DNA of 64,000 nucleotides from positions 123,255 to 187,254 of the forward strand of contig JAHBMJ010000775.1 of the NCBI GenBank assembly GCA_018398765.1. Direction: 5' to 3'. Shown piece after piece: positions 42,421-54,983 of the stretch (positions are counted from its first letter, which is position 1; every line of letters begins with the position of its first letter). Made by a program: the position numbers and the translations under genes. The notes under the pieces were generated by a model. The model did not search any database. It saw nothing but the letters and a program-made list of their open reading frames with translations, and had not been told where the DNA came from. This DNA comes from Chromera velia. Lineage: Eukaryota; Sar; Chromeraceae.

Positions 42421-45400
42421 AGCGGAGGCAACCGTGAGCTCAACAGAGTGGGGGCACTCGAAGTAGAGGCGGCGACTGGAATTAAACGAAGGGTTTGTAA
42501 AGAAAACTTCCCTTCATGCTAGCCTCAAGGGCGCAAGAATCATACATGCTTGAGCGAGAAAGCGAAATAGAGGAAGTAGGAAAGAGAAAAGTTGACGAAC
42601 GAAACGAGCTGTAAATTCTACACGGACGGGCATGACAAGGCAACTGGATGGATTTACTACAGCTGCAGATGCCCCTATAACATGCACAGCACACATTGAA
42701 AGAAACACATATGCAAACGGATGCATCACACGCACACATGCAATTAGAAAAACATGCATTCACACGTTCACTGGGGTACACACAAAAAAGACCAGGAAGC
42801 ACCAAACAGTTCTTTACATGCACCACAATGAGGGCACCCACGCCAATTAAGAGGTCGAATGAATTGTTGCACAGACAGAATGAAAGAAATTAGGGCAAGG
42901 GGAAGAGAAAGAAGAAAAAAACACAAACAACGGCCCGACGTGCGCACAAACCAGCAATACAAAAGACTCTCCCCTTCCTGTCCTCGAACATTCGCACATG
43001 TGAACGCACGATCGAGTCAATAAAAGTACATCAAACCAACCAACCGATGGACTCCAGATCAGCGTCTCTATCTGTCGGGCTGTGTGTGGTCCTTTATGTT
43101 AATTGTACATCGCCGAAGGTCATTCATCTTCCTGCCTTCCCCCACTGCACCCAGCCCTTCCCTCCAGGAAAGAAGGAAGACCGAAGAAAAAGGAAGGAAA
43201 AGGAAAAGTTCAAAAAGAAAAGAACGGGGACTGGAGGAGAGAAAGGGAGAAATGGAACAACTGGAGGGACGCTGGGTGCACAAACCAAAGAAAGAAAGAA
43301 AGAAAGAAAGAAAAGAAAGAAAGAAAGAAAGACAAACAGAACGGGGGTGGGGAGGAAGAAGAGCGACGGCCGACGAGACAAAGTGAGAAGAGAGCTTCAA
43401 GACGTTCTTTCTCTCTCGCTCTCTCTCCTTTCCATACACCCTATGCCCCACCGCCTACGCGCAGAAATGCGCAGAGGAAGCGGGACAGAAAATGACAAAA
43501 GGGGAGGGAATGGAAAGCAACAGAAAACGCACATCTATCAAATCCAATCTTCCTTGGCACGAGGACAATGGTTACTATCCGGGAAGGATCGAAAGGGCAT
43601 CAGTCACGCAACAAACATCTGTAGCAGACTGCCTCCTTGCACCAAAGTAGATATAATACAAAAAAAGTGGCAGGCAGAAAGGGGGTGAGCTAAGGTAAAA
43701 ATGAAGCTGGGGAACATCAAGCACATTTGACGACGGCCAAAAAGTGGGGTCGGGTCGAAAAAAGAGAAACGAAACGACTGAAGGCAGGAAGGCACCAATC
43801 AAACGAATAAATGAATTCATTTCAATTAATTACTTGATCACCCACCTTCCTGCTACTACATGCATGCAGGGAGTCAATGAATGGAATGGCATCTCTTTCG
43901 TCCATCCGTACACTCACTCGCTCATCATGCAGCAAATCAATCAACTGTCGGTCTTTCGGCACATGCAGATCTCAAAGAACTCAGACATAGTAAGTGGAAG
44001 ATGGGAAAGATTGTGGAACGGCTTCACTTTGACACAGTAGCTCAAAAAACAATGAGAGCTTTTCACGAATTTGATGTTGCAGCTCCAATCAAACAACATA
44101 AGAAGAAGTCGCACCATGGAGGGCGAAGGTCAAAAAGACGGAAATGAAGAAAGAAAGAACGGCTGAATTGAAAAGACCAATTAACAGAAATAGAAGAAAA
44201 GAAAGAAAGGCGGGGGCCAGAGAAGAGACGCAAGAAGACGAGGGAGAAAGCGAAAAAGACAAGAATCCAAATCACAAACCATGGCTTGATCAACGGATTT
44301 CTTTTGTGCGCGAAACAAAAGTGCCTCTTTCAAGGGAGGGCAGCCAACAAGGAGCGCTTCATCTCCACTGCAGGGCCTTCTTTCATTCTCTTCTCTGCCC
44401 AGGCCTGTCGTCTTTTCATAGATGAATGAAAGCCTCCAAACGGCATGCAAGACTGGAGGAACAGGATACACATGTAGAAAAAGGCGACTACGAGAAGGCG
44501 GATGAAGAGGAAATCAACGAAAGAAAAGGTGTTTGCAACATCGCACTGTGTCATTCCATTCAATTCAACGAGCAGCAGAACAGAATTAAAGGAATGGAAT
44601 GAATGGCCCCACGTCTCTCCAAGACACCCACCTTGACGGAGTGGGAGGAAAGAAAATGTTAACGCAACGCACTTCTCTTCTTTTTCTGCCGCGCTTCTTC
44701 TGTACTTCTGCAAAGCTCCGTTGGCCTTTCTGCTGTTCACCATCGTTGCGAACCGTTTCTTCTCGTTTGTGCAGTAGTCGGACCTCTCTCAGGTTGTTTT
44801 TCTTCTTTCCTGACGAATTCTGTTTCCACTTCCTTCTTTTCTCTTTCTCCAGCACCTTTTCTTTCATCTGTTTCATCAGTCCACTTTTTTTGTTTTGACC
44901 GCAGGCCCGCTGACATGAAAAGGTGCGGTCGATTGTTGCAAGCCATGTGTGTGTTGGGCAGATGATCAATGGATGGACTTGGACTTCGTTTGTCCTTTCT
45001 TTCGCTAGATGAGTAGGTGTCTGTTTGTTTCCCTCTTCTCTTCCTTTCTTTTCTCAGTTGCAGGAGACGAATTTGAAATTCCTCTTCCCTTTTTCGGTTT
45101 AGTTTTTGCTTCCTCTCTCGTGTTTTTTTCTTCTTCTTCTTTTCTCTCCCAACATCTAGTCCTAGATGGAGGTTGTCTCTTTGCCACTCTCTCTCTCTCT
45201 CCCCCTCTCTTCTGTCGATGTGTGCATGGTCTCTCTCATCCCTCCCGACTAGCTTCGGTCTTCTTCTCTCCACAGGGCCTGAGAGATTTCTGTGCAGGGG
45301 GGGGGGCGGCAAAATTCGAGTCCGAAAGGAAAGGGGGAAGCGTTACGCTGCAAAGAAGGATGGGGTATGGGAGGTCGCCGTATGTTTGCAGACACACAGA

Positions 45401-48037
45401 CAGACACGTAGAAAAAGGGGCGGAGACAGGACATCCAACCAAAAGATTCGACCCCGGTGGATGAAGGAAGCTGTCTTCTTTCTTTCCTCCACCATCGATC
45501 GATGTGTCAATGGACCCATTTTCGTTTGTTCAAATATCCATTTTTCTTTCTTTTGTTCAAACACAGGACAGCGAAGTGGCGGTACTTTTTACGCAGCTAA
45601 AGTGACATGTACTTGATGTGGTCCTTTCACGAATGAAAATACAAAAACAGGAGGAACAGGGGAAGGGGGGAAGGGGGGAAGGGGGGAAGGAAGGAAAGGA
45701 GGAGTCGGCGATGCGGATGAGAAGACAGAACAAAAAAAAAGACGAAGACAACCAACCAACGGGGAGCAATCTGGCAATACACGACAATCTGCTAATTATT
45801 TCTTCTTTTGTTCCAGGACTACAGCAATACAGGCACTCTCTCAGTCAGTCTGGCTGTCGCGAGAGAGTCAACTTCTCTCCCTCCTTCCTCTCTCCAGTCT
45901 GAGTGATCGAGAGGCGACAGGGAGGGAGGGAGGGAATAGACTGACTGAAAAGAAAAGAAAGGGTTCGGCAGGGAGAGACAGAACGGGTCGGTCGGGTAGG
46001 CCCAAGAGCAGACAGAGAGAGGGGGAGAAGGAGGAAGAAGAAGAAAGGGACCGCAGACAGGGCAGCATGTCTCCCTGAATGAGCAAAACAAGGAGAAAGA
46101 ATTTGTTGTTCGAAAGAATTTCTCAATCGATCAATCGATCGAATAAACGAACGAAAGCCCTCAATCAAAATTGCGGTCCCTGATTCCTTTCCTCCCTTCT
46201 GCGGTTCTTCTCTGACTGAACGTTTTTGTCCTCATTTTTTGGTTTTCTCCTGACCTCCAACTTGTCCCTCCTACCTCTCATCTGATTTCTGCTTCTTCTT
46301 TCGACTTCGATCTATCTTTGCGATATCAAAATTGTTCTTCGGTCTTTTGCAACATACCGATTCTTCTTTGTTCCTGTCTCGATCCCCTTCATCCTCAGTT
46401 CAGTGCGAGAGACCTTTTCACGTGCTATTCTTCTCCGCGTGATGTCTGCATGCATGCCAGATTGCCTGCCTTCCTTTCCCCCGCTTCTTTTAGGGTGTCT
46501 CGTCGAAGCGAAAAACGGAATCTCTTCTTTTCTTTTGTTTTGATCTTGTTCCTTCCTCTTAATTCTGTCTGCCTCTCCATCGGCATCCTCGAACACCTCC
46601 ATTCATTCATTCATCCATTTATTTGTGAAAATACATTGACTCAGGCACGCACACATCATCTACTCACGCACTCTTCTAGTCCAGTAGTCAGGCACAGACA
46701 GAGACACCGAGACGCGCGAACAAACGTGGACGAAAAAAGGCAGTCAAAGGAGAGAATAGACATGAAGAGAAGCGGAGAGCACGTCATTCCTGTACGCCGC
46801 TCTCTACTTTCCGTTTTTCCTTTCCTTACATTTTTTCCTTCCTTCCTTCCTTCCTTCCCCTGGCGCTAAAAAAAGACTCCCTGCAGTACTCCTTCGGTCT
46901 CCTTCCTTCTTTTTACAGGCGCTGCACTCAGCTCTCCTCCTCCAACCCAACTCCGTTAATTGCACGCGCGCCGCACGAATCAGACAGACAAAGAGGCCGA
47001 CAGGGAGTTGGAAAGTGTCGAGCAACAAAGAGAGACCTTCCATTGGGTTTCTATGACGTCAATTCACGCGCTCCCTTTGACATGCAGTTTGTGACGACCA
47101 CATCATGACAAAAAGATGAGAATGAGAGGGAGTCGCTGGTAAGAGGGACACGGAGAACAGGAAGAGAGAGAAACACAGGCAGCCAGCGTACAGGACACGT
47201 AACAGTAGAGCACATGCATGGACGTCAGACTGAGAGAGAAGAGAGGGAATTGAGAGAGAAGGGGGAGAAGAGAAGAAACATTCAAAGGTCGAGTCAAAAT
47301 TCCTTCCTTGCCATGCCGACAGAGAGGCGCAGTGGAAAGGAAAGGAACAGATGCATGAGAGAGGGCGGAAGGGGAAAAACCGCATTGCCATTGCCAAGAT
47401 GACAAGGGAGAAAAAGACAACGAACGAGAGAGAAAAAAGGATAAAGCTGACAGGACTGAAGGTGAACAAAAGAAGAAATGGGAGGGAGAACCCGCGTCTT
47501 CCTTCTTTTTCTGTCGAATCCATTCACCCACCCATTTTGCTATCTTTGTACAAGTGGAGAGAGAGAGAAGGGACGGACCTACAGACAGCTAGACGACTGC
47601 AGAATAAGAAGGAATGGGCAGATAGGGACAGATAGGGACGAACATGCACTTTTTCTTTCAACTTTCTTTCTTCCGTCCGGTTTCCTGTCGGCCGACGCAC
47701 GTGATGTACGGATGGATGTGCGGCATTCATTCCGGGTTCATTCATTCAAGCATTACATTCGCAGTCCGTACATTCATTCTGTTGGAAAGAAGGCCTGGAA
47801 GGCGACCTGCCCTGCCTGGCTTAGAGACCAAACTTCGCCCCCGTGCAGAGAGACAGGAAGGAAGCAGTGGGAGGGACGGGGGAAATTGTTTCTCTTTCTT
47901 TCTTTCTTTTTGTCTTTCTCTTCTTACCTTCATCGATCCATCCCCCCGTCGTCCTGAAAGAACACCCACCAGACAGACAGACAGACAGACAGAGCATCCA
48001 CCCATCAATGAATGAATGAATGAAGCTTCTCCCTGCA
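42421..48037. other. No supported gene; purine- and pyrimidine-rich sequence
   Basis: Frames on both strands are Lys/Glu/Arg-rich or their Phe/Ser/Leu complements, produced by AAAG, GGAAGG and CTTC simple sequence (GAAA tract 43290-43332, AAGGGGGG tract 45660-45690, TTCC tract 46838-46858). I found no phase-compatible splice chain, domain or signal peptide. The right end should contain the 3' untranslated region of the gene ending at 48038. Confidence 0.6.
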
Positions 48038-51000
48038 TCACATGAGGGAGCACGATGACTCTCCTGGCTGATGGTTCATCATGTTCATGTAGCTGTAAAT
48101 CTTCTTCCAGTTAGGCACCACCCGGATGTCACACAACCTGTCTCCAACAAGATTGTTCAGCCCCCCCGGTTTGTCTCCTGCCAACCTCCCCGGATCGTCC
48201 AGAGCAGACAGCCGCTCTCGCACAAGCTGCAGCTCCTCAACGCCCCTGTCCCCCCCCATGTTCACTTCTTCTTCTGCTTCTTCTTGAAGAAGCATTGAAG
48301 AAGCTTCCACCTCCTCATCCGTCTCGCCTGTCCCCTTGGAAGGCTTCATTGAGGCGGTGCAGGTGCAGGTGCAGGTGCAGGTGCAGGTGCAGCAGCCTGC
48401 ATCATGGGGCGCGCGTTGTCTCTGGTCACATGATGCGGTCCCACCGCTGCATGGGTGGAGGGGCGGGGACAGGGAGAAAGACCAAGCAGAGGCTGCAGAG
48501 GCACGAGAGGAGGACGAAGACGAGAGAGAAGCGGGAAAGGGAAACGCAAGTACGGACGAGGACCTGTTTGACCACCCGCCTTCTCCCCCTGCGACTGCTG
48601 CCTGTTTTGACTGCGGGGCATGAGGGTGGCACTGCCAGGAGGAGACTTCACCGTCTCCCTCTGGCACTGAAGGTTTGAGGATGGGAGACGGCATAGTGGA
48701 TGAGGAGACGAGAGAAGGGCCAGTGGAGACGGTGCCTCGACGACGGTGCTTGAGTTGCTGAAGGGCGACTGCGGAGTGGACAGGAGCAGATGCGGCGTGG
48801 GGAATGGGAGGCCTGATCATGGCTGTAGCGGCTGGGGGTGCCTCTCCGAGCAGTTCAAAGATCTCATCTCTAAAAGTCACTCGGTGACGTCGAGTGGCTT
48901 TGCAGATCGTTTGACCGAGGCGGTCATGACGATTTACTCCACTCACACCAACACACCCGCACACACCAACGGAGGCTTCTTGTGCCCTCCCACGAATACT
49001 CCTTCCTACAGATTCCTCCCTGTGTGCCTCCTCTTTTCCTCCACCCCCTTCCGAACCTTCACCAGCCGCAGCATCACCGTCCCCCTCACGACCTTCTTCT
49101 ACCACCAACCGAAGAGAGGCAGCAGGGGGATCGTCCGACCCTCTGCTTGTTGGACTTTCATCATGCTGATCTTTTCCTCTGCTGCGTCTGGTTCGGGTGA
49201 GGATCTCCTCCCGAGAGGGAAACGACGACCAATTGTCGACATCGATACCCAATCTTTGAACTTCGCTTCTCTCAGGCAAAAACGAACGGCAAGGGAGGGG
49301 GACGCACGAGTCAAAGCGGGTGCAACACTCGCAGACTGAGGAACAGAAAAGGTCATGATCGGCGGCGGACGGGCTGTCAAGTGTCATGTCCCACTGTACC
49401 CCCCCGACTTCTTCTCTTGATTCTTCCCCCCCCTCTGTTGAGTCCAAAAGGAGAAGGTTCCCTCGCGGTCTGAACGAGGGACTCGAGGGACAATCAGCAG
49501 AAGCCTCGGGGGGCGGTGAGGGAGGAGCAGCGAGGCCTGCACGGTCTGCAGACAGCGGCGGGGAGAATTCGCTTCTCCGTCTTGCGGCCACTCCTAGGAG
49601 CCCCCGCTCCCCCCCAACAGCCGGGGAAGCCCTCCTACTGCTGCCCTTCCCACTGAGCCTCAAACCCCCACTTGCGAGTTGCGTCCCAGGGGGCACATAC
49701 GAGTGCACCCCTGCAAGGCTCAGAGAGAGGGCGGGGCTGCTCCGTGTCCGTCGAATGTCCACAGAGCGGGAGGGGGGAGGTGTGTGGGGGTGGGGGGGGT
49801 GACTCGCTGCAGGGCTGCCCTTTCCCATTAACCTCTCACTCCCTTTTCGTATGGGTGAAGAGACAACTTGGGGTGAGACGGCAGGGGTGACTCTCTCTGG
49901 TGAGGGGGACCGCGGGGGTGACACATCTGTGGACGCACCCCGGAGGAGGCTGGCAGCGCCTTCCAAGGACCTCACGCGGGGCAGCGGTCTCACCTCCTTC
50001 CCCCGCCTTCCATAGGCAACACCCCCCCGTCTCTGTACGACCGCTGCTGCGGAAGAAGGGGAAAGGGACGAAACAGCAGAAGAGGGAGGCGACGCTCGAC
50101 CCGGGACCGGAGGGGGGGGAGGGGAAGACGCTCTTTTGTGTGTGGTGTTTCTGTTTCGGAAGTGGAACGCACACCCCTCAGGGTTGACACACTGAGACCA
50201 CCTCCCTGAACACCGTGTTCGCTGTTCAACCGCCCTTCTTCTCTTCTCAGTTGCCATCAACACCCTCAGAGAGAGAGGGGTGACCGCACGGGGACTCGAG
50301 GGTGAGTCCTCCTCCACACACAGGGAGGAAGAGGGATGCCCTCCGAGACTGCTGCTGCCCTCTTGTGGGTCTGCCTCCAGCATCTCTTTGCTCTCATCTT
50401 CTCCCTCCCCTTCTTTTGGGGAGGGGGAGGGTTTTCCTAGAGTATAAACGCAAGACGAAGATGCTGGGACACAAGACGCAAAAGAAGACGCAGACGGCTG
50501 CGCAGTCGGAACAGACGACGGTGGGAGCGGCAGTTCGAATTCAAGACGAACTGGCTGAGAAGTAGAAGAAGAGGAGGCGAAGTCTGCGTCAGAAGTGATT
50601 CTCTCTCTAGCTCCTCCTCCATCTCGTTCTTCTGAAACCTCTCTCTCTTCTTCTCTCGGTGCGAGGGCTCCTGTGTCCGTAGAGGAGGAAGAAACGAGCT
50701 GCTCCTTCTGAAAAGGGCTTTCTCTTTCTCTCTTTCCCTCCTTTCGCTCTTCAGAGCACGAAGGGGAGGGCTCTCCTCCCTCTTCCCCGTCTCTCTGCAT
50801 GATGATGTCCGGAGAGTGTCTGGAAGATAAAGGAGCGATGATCTGCTCCTCACCTCCTGTCTCTACCCAGGCTGAGGACAACAAACCTCCTCCCTCGACC
50901 CTACTACCCAGGGGACATAATCGAGAGTGCGTACAAGAAGGAGAAGAAGACGACCCGTTTGAGGGAACAGAGGGAGACGGAGAGGGAGCGGCACAGCAGT

Positions 51001-54000
51001 CGGGGGATGACTCTCGGACAGCTGTCTGACATGATGCAGACTGCGGTTCGGAGGGCGTTGAGGGAGAGAGGGAGGTATAAGTATGCCCCCCGTCTGTATG
51101 CTGAGATGATGCACACACAGGGCCTGGCTGTTCCTCCTTCTGCATCCTTTCTTTCTCTGTAAGTATCTCTCTCTCTGTCCGTAGCTCTGCTATTTCCTGT
51201 GCAGATTCCTTCGAATCTTCTCTTCTCGTGTCCCCCACACGAGACGGAGGAGAAAATCGACAGACGGGGTCCAGGACACACTTCCTCTCGTCGTTGCTCT
51301 GACGCTGAGTCTGAAGCGGACTCTTGGATGAGCCGGACGATGCGTGGGACATCGAAGCCGTAGAGGCGAGACACGGATGGAGGAGGTGTGCAGGGGGCAG
51401 GCTGCTGCTGCTGCTGTGTGTCTGTGTCTGTGGTGGTGTGGGTGATGTGGAGACTGGGTTGTGTTCTGTTTGGTTTTCTGTTTCCTCTTCTTCTGGGTGG
51501 TCTCTCTGGTGTCGGTTGAGCATTTGTTTTCGGGGATCTGGGAATTCCTCGTCGGGGTCTCCGTACAGAGGTATCTCTTCTGCAATGCTTTTGAAAGAGG
51601 AGGGCGTCCTTTGGAGACGGGGGGGGCGGGGGGGGGGTCTGTGGGAGTGGGAGAGAGAGGAGGCCACTGCACCACCCATGCTGACGAGACTTTCGTCTGA
51701 GGGTGCAGGGGTGATAGTCATCTCTTGGTCCATCGAGCTGAAAGGGCTCGAACCCGAGTAGCACTCTCCCTCTGGTACTCTTTGGAGTGAGGAAAGAGAC
51801 GGTGTGTGTTGGACCTGCTGGTTGACACAAGAGGCAGAGGGGGGAGCCCCAAAGGGCATGGGGGGAAGGGTGGAAGAAGAAAAATGACCACCCAAACGGT
51901 GCATGCTTCTTCTCTCTCTCTCGCCCAAACAAAATCCAACCCCCATACTGGTGCAGGCTGCTACAGAAGAAACACCTCCACCACAGGAGTCTCGACCGTC
52001 CTCGCCCCCTTCCGCGTCCCGAGAAAAACCACAAAAATCATCACCCAACCCCCCCCTATCCCTCACGTCTCTGCTGCCTGTTGCAGATGCCGACGTCGGG
52101 CTTCTCTGCCGCCACTTTGCCCTCCTTTTATCAAGCTGCCGCTTTCGGATTTCCATGGAGTCCTTATGATTGACCTCGAAAGGGGCAAGGCCGTGGGGCA
52201 AAAGGGAGGACAAACCGCAATGACTTCCCGAGACAGAGGAAAGAGACGCCCCAACCCCGCGGGGAGGTAGCCCTGTCTCCACACACCGCTCTGCTCCCTC
52301 TCTCTCTATGTGGTCTTCCTCTGCAGCAACAGTGACTGGAGTGGAGGGCATCGTCTCAGCCCTCTCCCTGTCCCCACGCAAAGTCGCGAACAGCTGAGGA
52401 GCACTACTGATGTGGGGCATTGTCATAAACGCCGATGGAGGCATGTCGCCTGCGCAAAATAAATGCAGAGGCAGAGAAGGAGATAATATCCAATCCAAAA
52501 AACCATGTCAAGAAGACCGTTTCAGGCAGGGCGACAGAAAGGCAAAACAACTTCACAGACACGCGAACAGAAGAAAAAATTCAAAACTACAGACCGATAG
52601 ACAAAGGATCAGACAGCGTGAAAGCGCTCTGGACAGACAGAAAGAAATCCCAGTGCACATTCCGACAGATAGATTGAGATCGACGCATAGTTGTGCCGAA
52701 AGGGCACCAGCGAATGAGAGCGTTGAAAAAACAAAAACAGTGTTCTGCAATGGTTCCTCAAACTAGACCTACACCGGCATAAATGAAGGAAAATAGGATC
52801 AAAGTCAGACACAATCAAACAACCATCAAGAACCTTCGCCACCCACTAACTCACCGTTGAGTCTCAACGGTCCACTCTGCTTCGGACGAGAGGAAGAAGA
52901 GCCGGAGCCAGACAATCCAGAAGGGCAACCCGCCACCACCCCCCCCTCACCCTGCATCGGAGGAGGGAGTGGAAGTTGCCGGAGGCCCCTAGAGGCTTTC
53001 CTCATTCCCGCAGGAGGACAGTCATATTCCCCCTGCACAAGCCCAACAAACAGGCCACTACGTCTACCCATACCCGTCCCCGGAACAGAGAACCGACGGA
53101 AAGACGACGCTCGCACAGCGCCCCCCTCTGAATCCCTCACCTCCCTCCGACTGCTGTGGCTTCTCCCACTTCCCCCCCCACAGCGACGGGGCCAAGAAGG
53201 CGAAGAAGAAAAAGGGAACATCCCCCCAGATTTAGATGATGAACCACCAACCCATTCTCCGACACAGGCTGATCGTTCACTCACAAGACGTTCCAACGTC
53301 TCCCCCCTTTTGATCCAATCAATCGCGACACTGTGCTGCTGACAATTCCCCCCCCCCATCCCTTTTGGGGAATCCCCCCCTGCCCAGCTCTCTTCCTCAG
53401 ACTGCATGGGGGAGATGTTCTGTCCCACTTCTTGGCGGGGGGGTAAGTCAAGGAAGAGAGCCACAGACGACGAACGAACAAAACGCAGCTGGTGACCATC
53501 GGGATCGCAGGCATCGATCGTGACGGCCTCCAGCTGTCTCTGTCTTTCCGTCTCCTCCACCTCTGTGAAGGCAGCGTGTCTGAAACTTCTCCTGCCCTCT
53601 TGTCGAACCCTACTGGTACAAACCCCATCTGGTACCCCCGACACCGAACCCCCACTGCCGTTGTTTACGTGGCTGCTGCTACTGCTGCTGCTGCTGTTGA
53701 GTGCTGGGGAGTGTCTAAGGGGACCTGCTGCAATGTTGGTAGTAGAAGGACTTTTGTTGTTTAACCTTTCTCGAAAGGTTTCAAACCATTCGTCCTCAAT
53801 CTCAATCGCCAAACACCCGAAGGCTTCCTTTCTCTTCAACTTCGTCCGTCTGGGCAATTCAACCAACTCAAGAACTGTACTCGCGTTCTCGGGATCACCG
53901 AACGCAACCACAACAGATGTCTGATCTCGGACCGTTCCTCGCACTTTGGTGCATTCAGTTGCACCAAGGAAATTGACATAGAAGGAACGAGACTCGGACA

Positions 54001-54983
54001 AATCACTGACGTTCAAGGAGAGGAATACAATCTGGTTACCCCGGGATTCCATTTCCGGAATATTCTGCATCACGAGATACTTATGCCCCCCCGGGACCTC
54101 AAACATCTCCACAGACTCAGGAGGGTCCTCACCTGGAGTGTCAACATCCACCGGATCCCAACTGTCTCTGTACACACCCACACACCGACAGTCGTTCCCT
54201 ACTGAGTACCCTGTAATGCCGTAGTTGTACGACAGACTGAGGGAGAAGGAGGACAAAGGGTCGGAGTAGGCAAGGACAGTGCGGCTAGAGGCTGCTGTGA
54301 ACATCTGCAAACCCTTTTCCTTTTCTGTCCCCCCCTCCTCGTCTGAGCCCCCTGTGAAGCTGCGGGAGGGTTCCTGAGGCTCAGGATGTCCTCCGACACT
54401 TCCCTCTCCTTCTCTCTGTGCAGATGCAGACGCAGTGGAGACTCTCCTGCTCTCCTTGTGGCTCACCACCCGCATCCCCAACACTTCTCTGAAGAAGCCG
54501 AGACTCTCCTCCAGGTCCCCTGTCTTGAAGCTGCAGGGGAGAAGGGAGCGAGGGGCGATGGAAGAAAGGAAAGAGGGGGCAAGGCAAAAGGCGATGAGGC
54601 CTTAGAAGGGAAGGGGGGGCTTGCAGAGGAGAGGAGAGGAGAACGAAAAGGAATCGAAGAGACGGGCGGAGGACACTATGCAGATCCTAGGAGAAGGCAT
54701 GAGTACTGCGGAAACGGAAAATCACAAGCAGACCCAGAGCAGCAGAATGAGAGGAAGCAGTCAAGCCGGAGAAGAGGACCCCCGTGCAGAGCACTGATGA
54801 AGACTCCATCAGGAAAAGAGAGAGAAAGAGAAAGACTTACGCCCACTGGAAGATGCGACGGAATCCGTTGGGTGAGGAGGACGACTGAGTCTGCCGTCCA
54901 TCTGCAGAGCTGTCCACCTTCTCTTGACAGTTCATGCTGCAGGAGGAGGGGGGTGCGGGTGCAGCTGTCGACTCTAAAGACAT
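48038..54983 (-). CDS. GLOD4-like double VOC-domain protein with long disordered tail and CaaX box
   Basis: Three minus-strand exons: 54983-54841, 54530-52855 and 52449-48038. Phases fit exactly, giving 2,076 residues. Residues about 43-405 match the two-module vicinal-oxygen-chelate protein GLOD4: RRIFQWA joined to FKTGDLEESLGFFREVLGM, then LSYNYGITGYSVGND and PGGHKYLVMQN in module 1, and FLSLNVSDLSESRSFYVNFL with DACDPDGHQLRFV in module 2. Low-complexity inserts enlarge both modules. GLOD4 is glyoxalase-like, but its enzymatic role is not settled. The following ~1,670 residues are Ser/Pro/Glu-rich and probably disordered, with a short Cys-Thr repeat near 48358-48391 and a compact C-terminal piece (VVPNWKKIYSYMNMMNHQ). 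The last four residues are CSLM, a CaaX box whose Met favours farnesylation, so membrane attachment is likely. Donors are GTAAGT and GTGAGT; acceptors CTGCAG and GCGCAG. An upstream in-frame ATG at about 55040 is an alternative start. Confidence 0.85.
48358..48391 (+). repeat. CAGGTG hexanucleotide repeat in the coding exon
   Basis: Six units (plus-strand CAGGTG; minus-strand TGCACC and CACCTG). In the GLOD4-like frame it encodes alternating Cys and Thr. Length changes would stay in frame. Confidence 0.95.

Noticed and set aside
43047-46869. Several Lys/Glu/Arg-rich or Phe/Ser-rich frames of 100-200 residues
   Set aside because: Composition follows purine or pyrimidine simple sequence, frames overlap on both strands, and no splice chain or domain was found.
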